Shown piece after piece: positions 61,801 to 64,000 of a DNA stretch of 64,000 nt. The notes beneath the pieces were generated by a model that saw nothing but the letters and a program-made list of their open reading frames with translations, did no database searches and had not been told where the DNA came from. This DNA comes from Trochalopteron elliotii (Eukaryota > Chordata > Aves > Passeriformes > Leiothrichidae). The stretch covers positions 1,055,603 to 1,119,602 of the forward strand of contig JANPWX010000333.1 of NCBI GenBank assembly GCA_024734555.1, in the 5' to 3' direction. The position numbers and the translations under genes were made by a program. How positions within the stretch are numbered: position 1 is the first letter of the stretch; every line of letters begins with the position of its first letter.

Positions 61801-64000
61801 CAGGAGAGCACTTCAGCAGCAGGATTCTGGACAGACCATGGACGAAAGAGAAGGGAAGCTCATCACAGGCAATGCAAGAGGCAGCCAAAACATCCTGTGC
61901 CTGGTTAGGCTGTGCACTAGAAAGGTTTAGAATCTACTTTTCAGGAGTGTCAATGGATACTGCAGGAAAACAGACCCAAGCAGTGTTTTCACTGCACTGA
62001 AAACGGCCAGCTGCCTTCGTTTTCTCCCATTAGGAGACACTTCTCTAGACTCATCATAGCCCTGTTGCTATCCTGAAATGTTTTCCCACTCAGAGGTAGT
62101 GCTGCAAAATGGATGTCCTATTCCAGCTAACAACTAGCTAAGGACAAGGGTATGTTCCTGTGTTTGTGTTTTACTCAGCAGCACAACTTTCACTATTTAC
62201 AACGGCAACAAATGATTATGTCACGATGGTTTAAACAAAGTGAAATGTGAGAAGATTTCTACCTTGCCTGTGATTTTTGAAGTATGTTTGTGATGGAAAT
62301 GCTAAGACCAAACTTCAAGATTTCTGCTAAGGGGCATTTGTAATCAAACACAAACCACATTTGACCTGTTTCTTCACAAAATTTAAATTAAAAATTACTT
62401 TAAAAAATATTACACTTATCTCTAACACTGATAAAACTATAATGAGTAAAATAAGTAACAGCATAATCAACAACAACAAAAGGACAGCATTTGAGTCCAC
62501 CACACTCAAAACCTGTACAGGAAGTACATCCCTCAGGTGAAATGAATTTGTTTGGATGGGGCTGTACACGCATTAAATGGTGGGGAATGTAGATCTTGCC
62601 CTAGTGCTGGACCCTGAAACTGGTAACTCCCAGCTGCACTGTAAGGCAAAGCTGCTCACCAGTGCTGCAGATCAGGGGTAAAGGTTGTAGGTCCCTTTCC
62701 TATCTAACTCACAAAACTCCAGAGTGCCTGTTGTCACTCTGTTGGTAACTGCTCCACAGCCTGAGGATCAGGTCAGTGGTCCTCAGACCACGTCACTGAA
62801 CACCCACTGCTGGGCATCACACTTTTGTTTTATTATGGTTCTGTGCAAAAACAGGCTACAGCCAGACAAACTAGGGACTGGAGGGCAAATCCTTCTACAT
62901 AATTAGGGGCTTTTTTGAACTATCAGAGGACTGATACAGGATGAAAGGAGATGAAGAAGAGGGAAGCTACAGGTAAATTTCAGAAGCTGGATCACCCTCC
63001 TCCTCCACCTGTCCTTGCTGGCCAAAGCAGAGATGGCCTCACTCTGTTATCAACACTCCTGCCTAAATTAGACTTCCAGTTCATCCTACCTACCCTGTCC
63101 ATATGACTCTTAAATCCAGAACTTTCTGGCCCTCACACCACTTTGAAATTATGGACCTTGTCTTGTGGACCTTATGCTGCCCTCCCTTGCAACGACTCTG
63201 AGCATTGCCAGCACTAAATGAGTGTGAAGCTGTAACTATAAGTCATTTAGAGCAATTAGCAGAATGCACTGCTGATAAACCTTTCAAAAATAGTAGCATG
63301 GGTTTAGGCAGAGGAGGGAACCAAGTATCTCTGTCCTGTCCCTGTCTAACATAGGGCATCCTCCTGTAGTTGCAGGCACAGCCATTCCCAGTGACTGTGG
63401 GAGAGAAGGATTACTGATTTTCAAGCTGACTATAACTGAAGAATCTAGATTTACCTTCAGCCTCAATATTACTGCACCTTGGTGAAAGATTATCTCATAT
63501 CTCAGTTTACCAGGAAGACTATAGATTTTTATTTTTCTTTTCCTAATTCCCAAGAAACTTGTTAAAATAACAGACCATTTCTCATAATATTTTCTGCAAG
63601 ACTCTTGATATTTTATGACTGGTAGTTTGATTTTTATAAAACTTGTATTAAAATAGTTTATATTGCTTCAGCTAATAGTGAAAGAGTGTCATGACCAGCG
63701 TGTTCCTGAAAGTAAAATTTAGGAAATATATATGAAAGAAAAAGGGTAATTTGTAAGATAAGGAGATAAAAAGCATTTTTTTTAAATGCTTATCTTGAAA
63801 AGTAACAACAAGAAGTTTAAGTGTGGTTTTGCTGATTTTTCTCTCCAACTATTTGAAGCTATAAATGACTTAACTCAGTAAAATTCCAAATGTAATTATC
63901 TTCTGTACTTAGCCCAAGGCTTTCCATATATCTCTACACTGCTGTCTTGCATACAAAATAGGTTTTTCAATAGCTGGTAACTATATAATGTACAACATTG
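58862..64000 (-). other. FOXP1: FOXP1 intron upstream of exon 14 (at least 5.1 kb, runs off the window)
   Basis: I looked on the minus strand for the FOXP1 exon that encodes the zinc finger and the start of the zipper and did not find it. No mobile element or RNA gene was recognised. The plus-strand frame at 61,538-61,930 (130 codons, Lys/Glu/Gln-rich) has no recognisable domain. Confidence 0.75.

Noticed and set aside
58862..64000. The FOXP1 zinc-finger exon was expected upstream of exon 14
   Set aside because: I searched the minus strand for sequence coding for VQQLELQ and the finger residues and did not find it. The intron simply runs off the window.

Overview
The window is vertebrate genomic DNA, almost certainly from a bird. 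It carries several 3' ends of CR1 retroposons (the dominant avian LINE), AT-rich non-coding DNA with small CpG clusters, and widely spaced coding exons with GT-AG introns. Species cannot be fixed from the sequence. The one protein gene is FOXP1, a forkhead transcription factor read on the minus strand. It is recognised from an almost unbroken match to the C-terminal half of the known protein, ending in NEDIE-stop.

Layout from left to right (3' to 5' for the gene). Bases 1 to about 27,570 are downstream intergenic DNA. They hold five stretches of CR1 3' ends (6.2-14.3 kb), a fossil tRNA-derived SINE (15.9-16.2 kb), AT microsatellites, and long unique AT-rich stretches that may hold enhancers. 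Bases about 27,570-32,332 are the long FOXP1 3' UTR, with AATAAA signals at its far end and seed matches for miR-9, miR-34 and miR-1. Coding exons lie at 32,333-32,477 (last), 38,560-38,726, 42,353-42,422, 43,967-44,136 (alternative 18b), 44,515-44,636 (canonical 18), 49,272-49,373, 50,014-50,093, 50,189-50,390 and 58,778-58,861. By human-style numbering these are exons 21, 20, 19, 18b, 18, 17, 16, 15 and 14. Exons encoding the N-terminus, the glutamine-rich region and the zinc finger were not found and should lie beyond 64,000.

The central point is the switch between exons 18 and 18b. Both encode the recognition helix and wing of the forkhead domain, both start in phase 0 and both end in phase 2. 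Including both, or skipping both, gives a premature stop, so only one-at-a-time use yields a full protein. Exon 18b is the counterpart of the exon that makes the embryonic-stem-cell form of FOXP1 in mammals. It changes the DNA-reading residues and adds an AT-hook-like RGRPRK stretch. UGCU clusters (MBNL-type) flank it on both sides and a UGCAUG (RBFOX-type) lies just downstream.

Other points are a possible unannotated alternative first exon at 54,467-54,523 that would splice in frame to exon 15, and three small CpG clusters inside introns. Apart from FOXP1 I found no protein gene, tRNA, rRNA, CRISPR array or intact mobile element.
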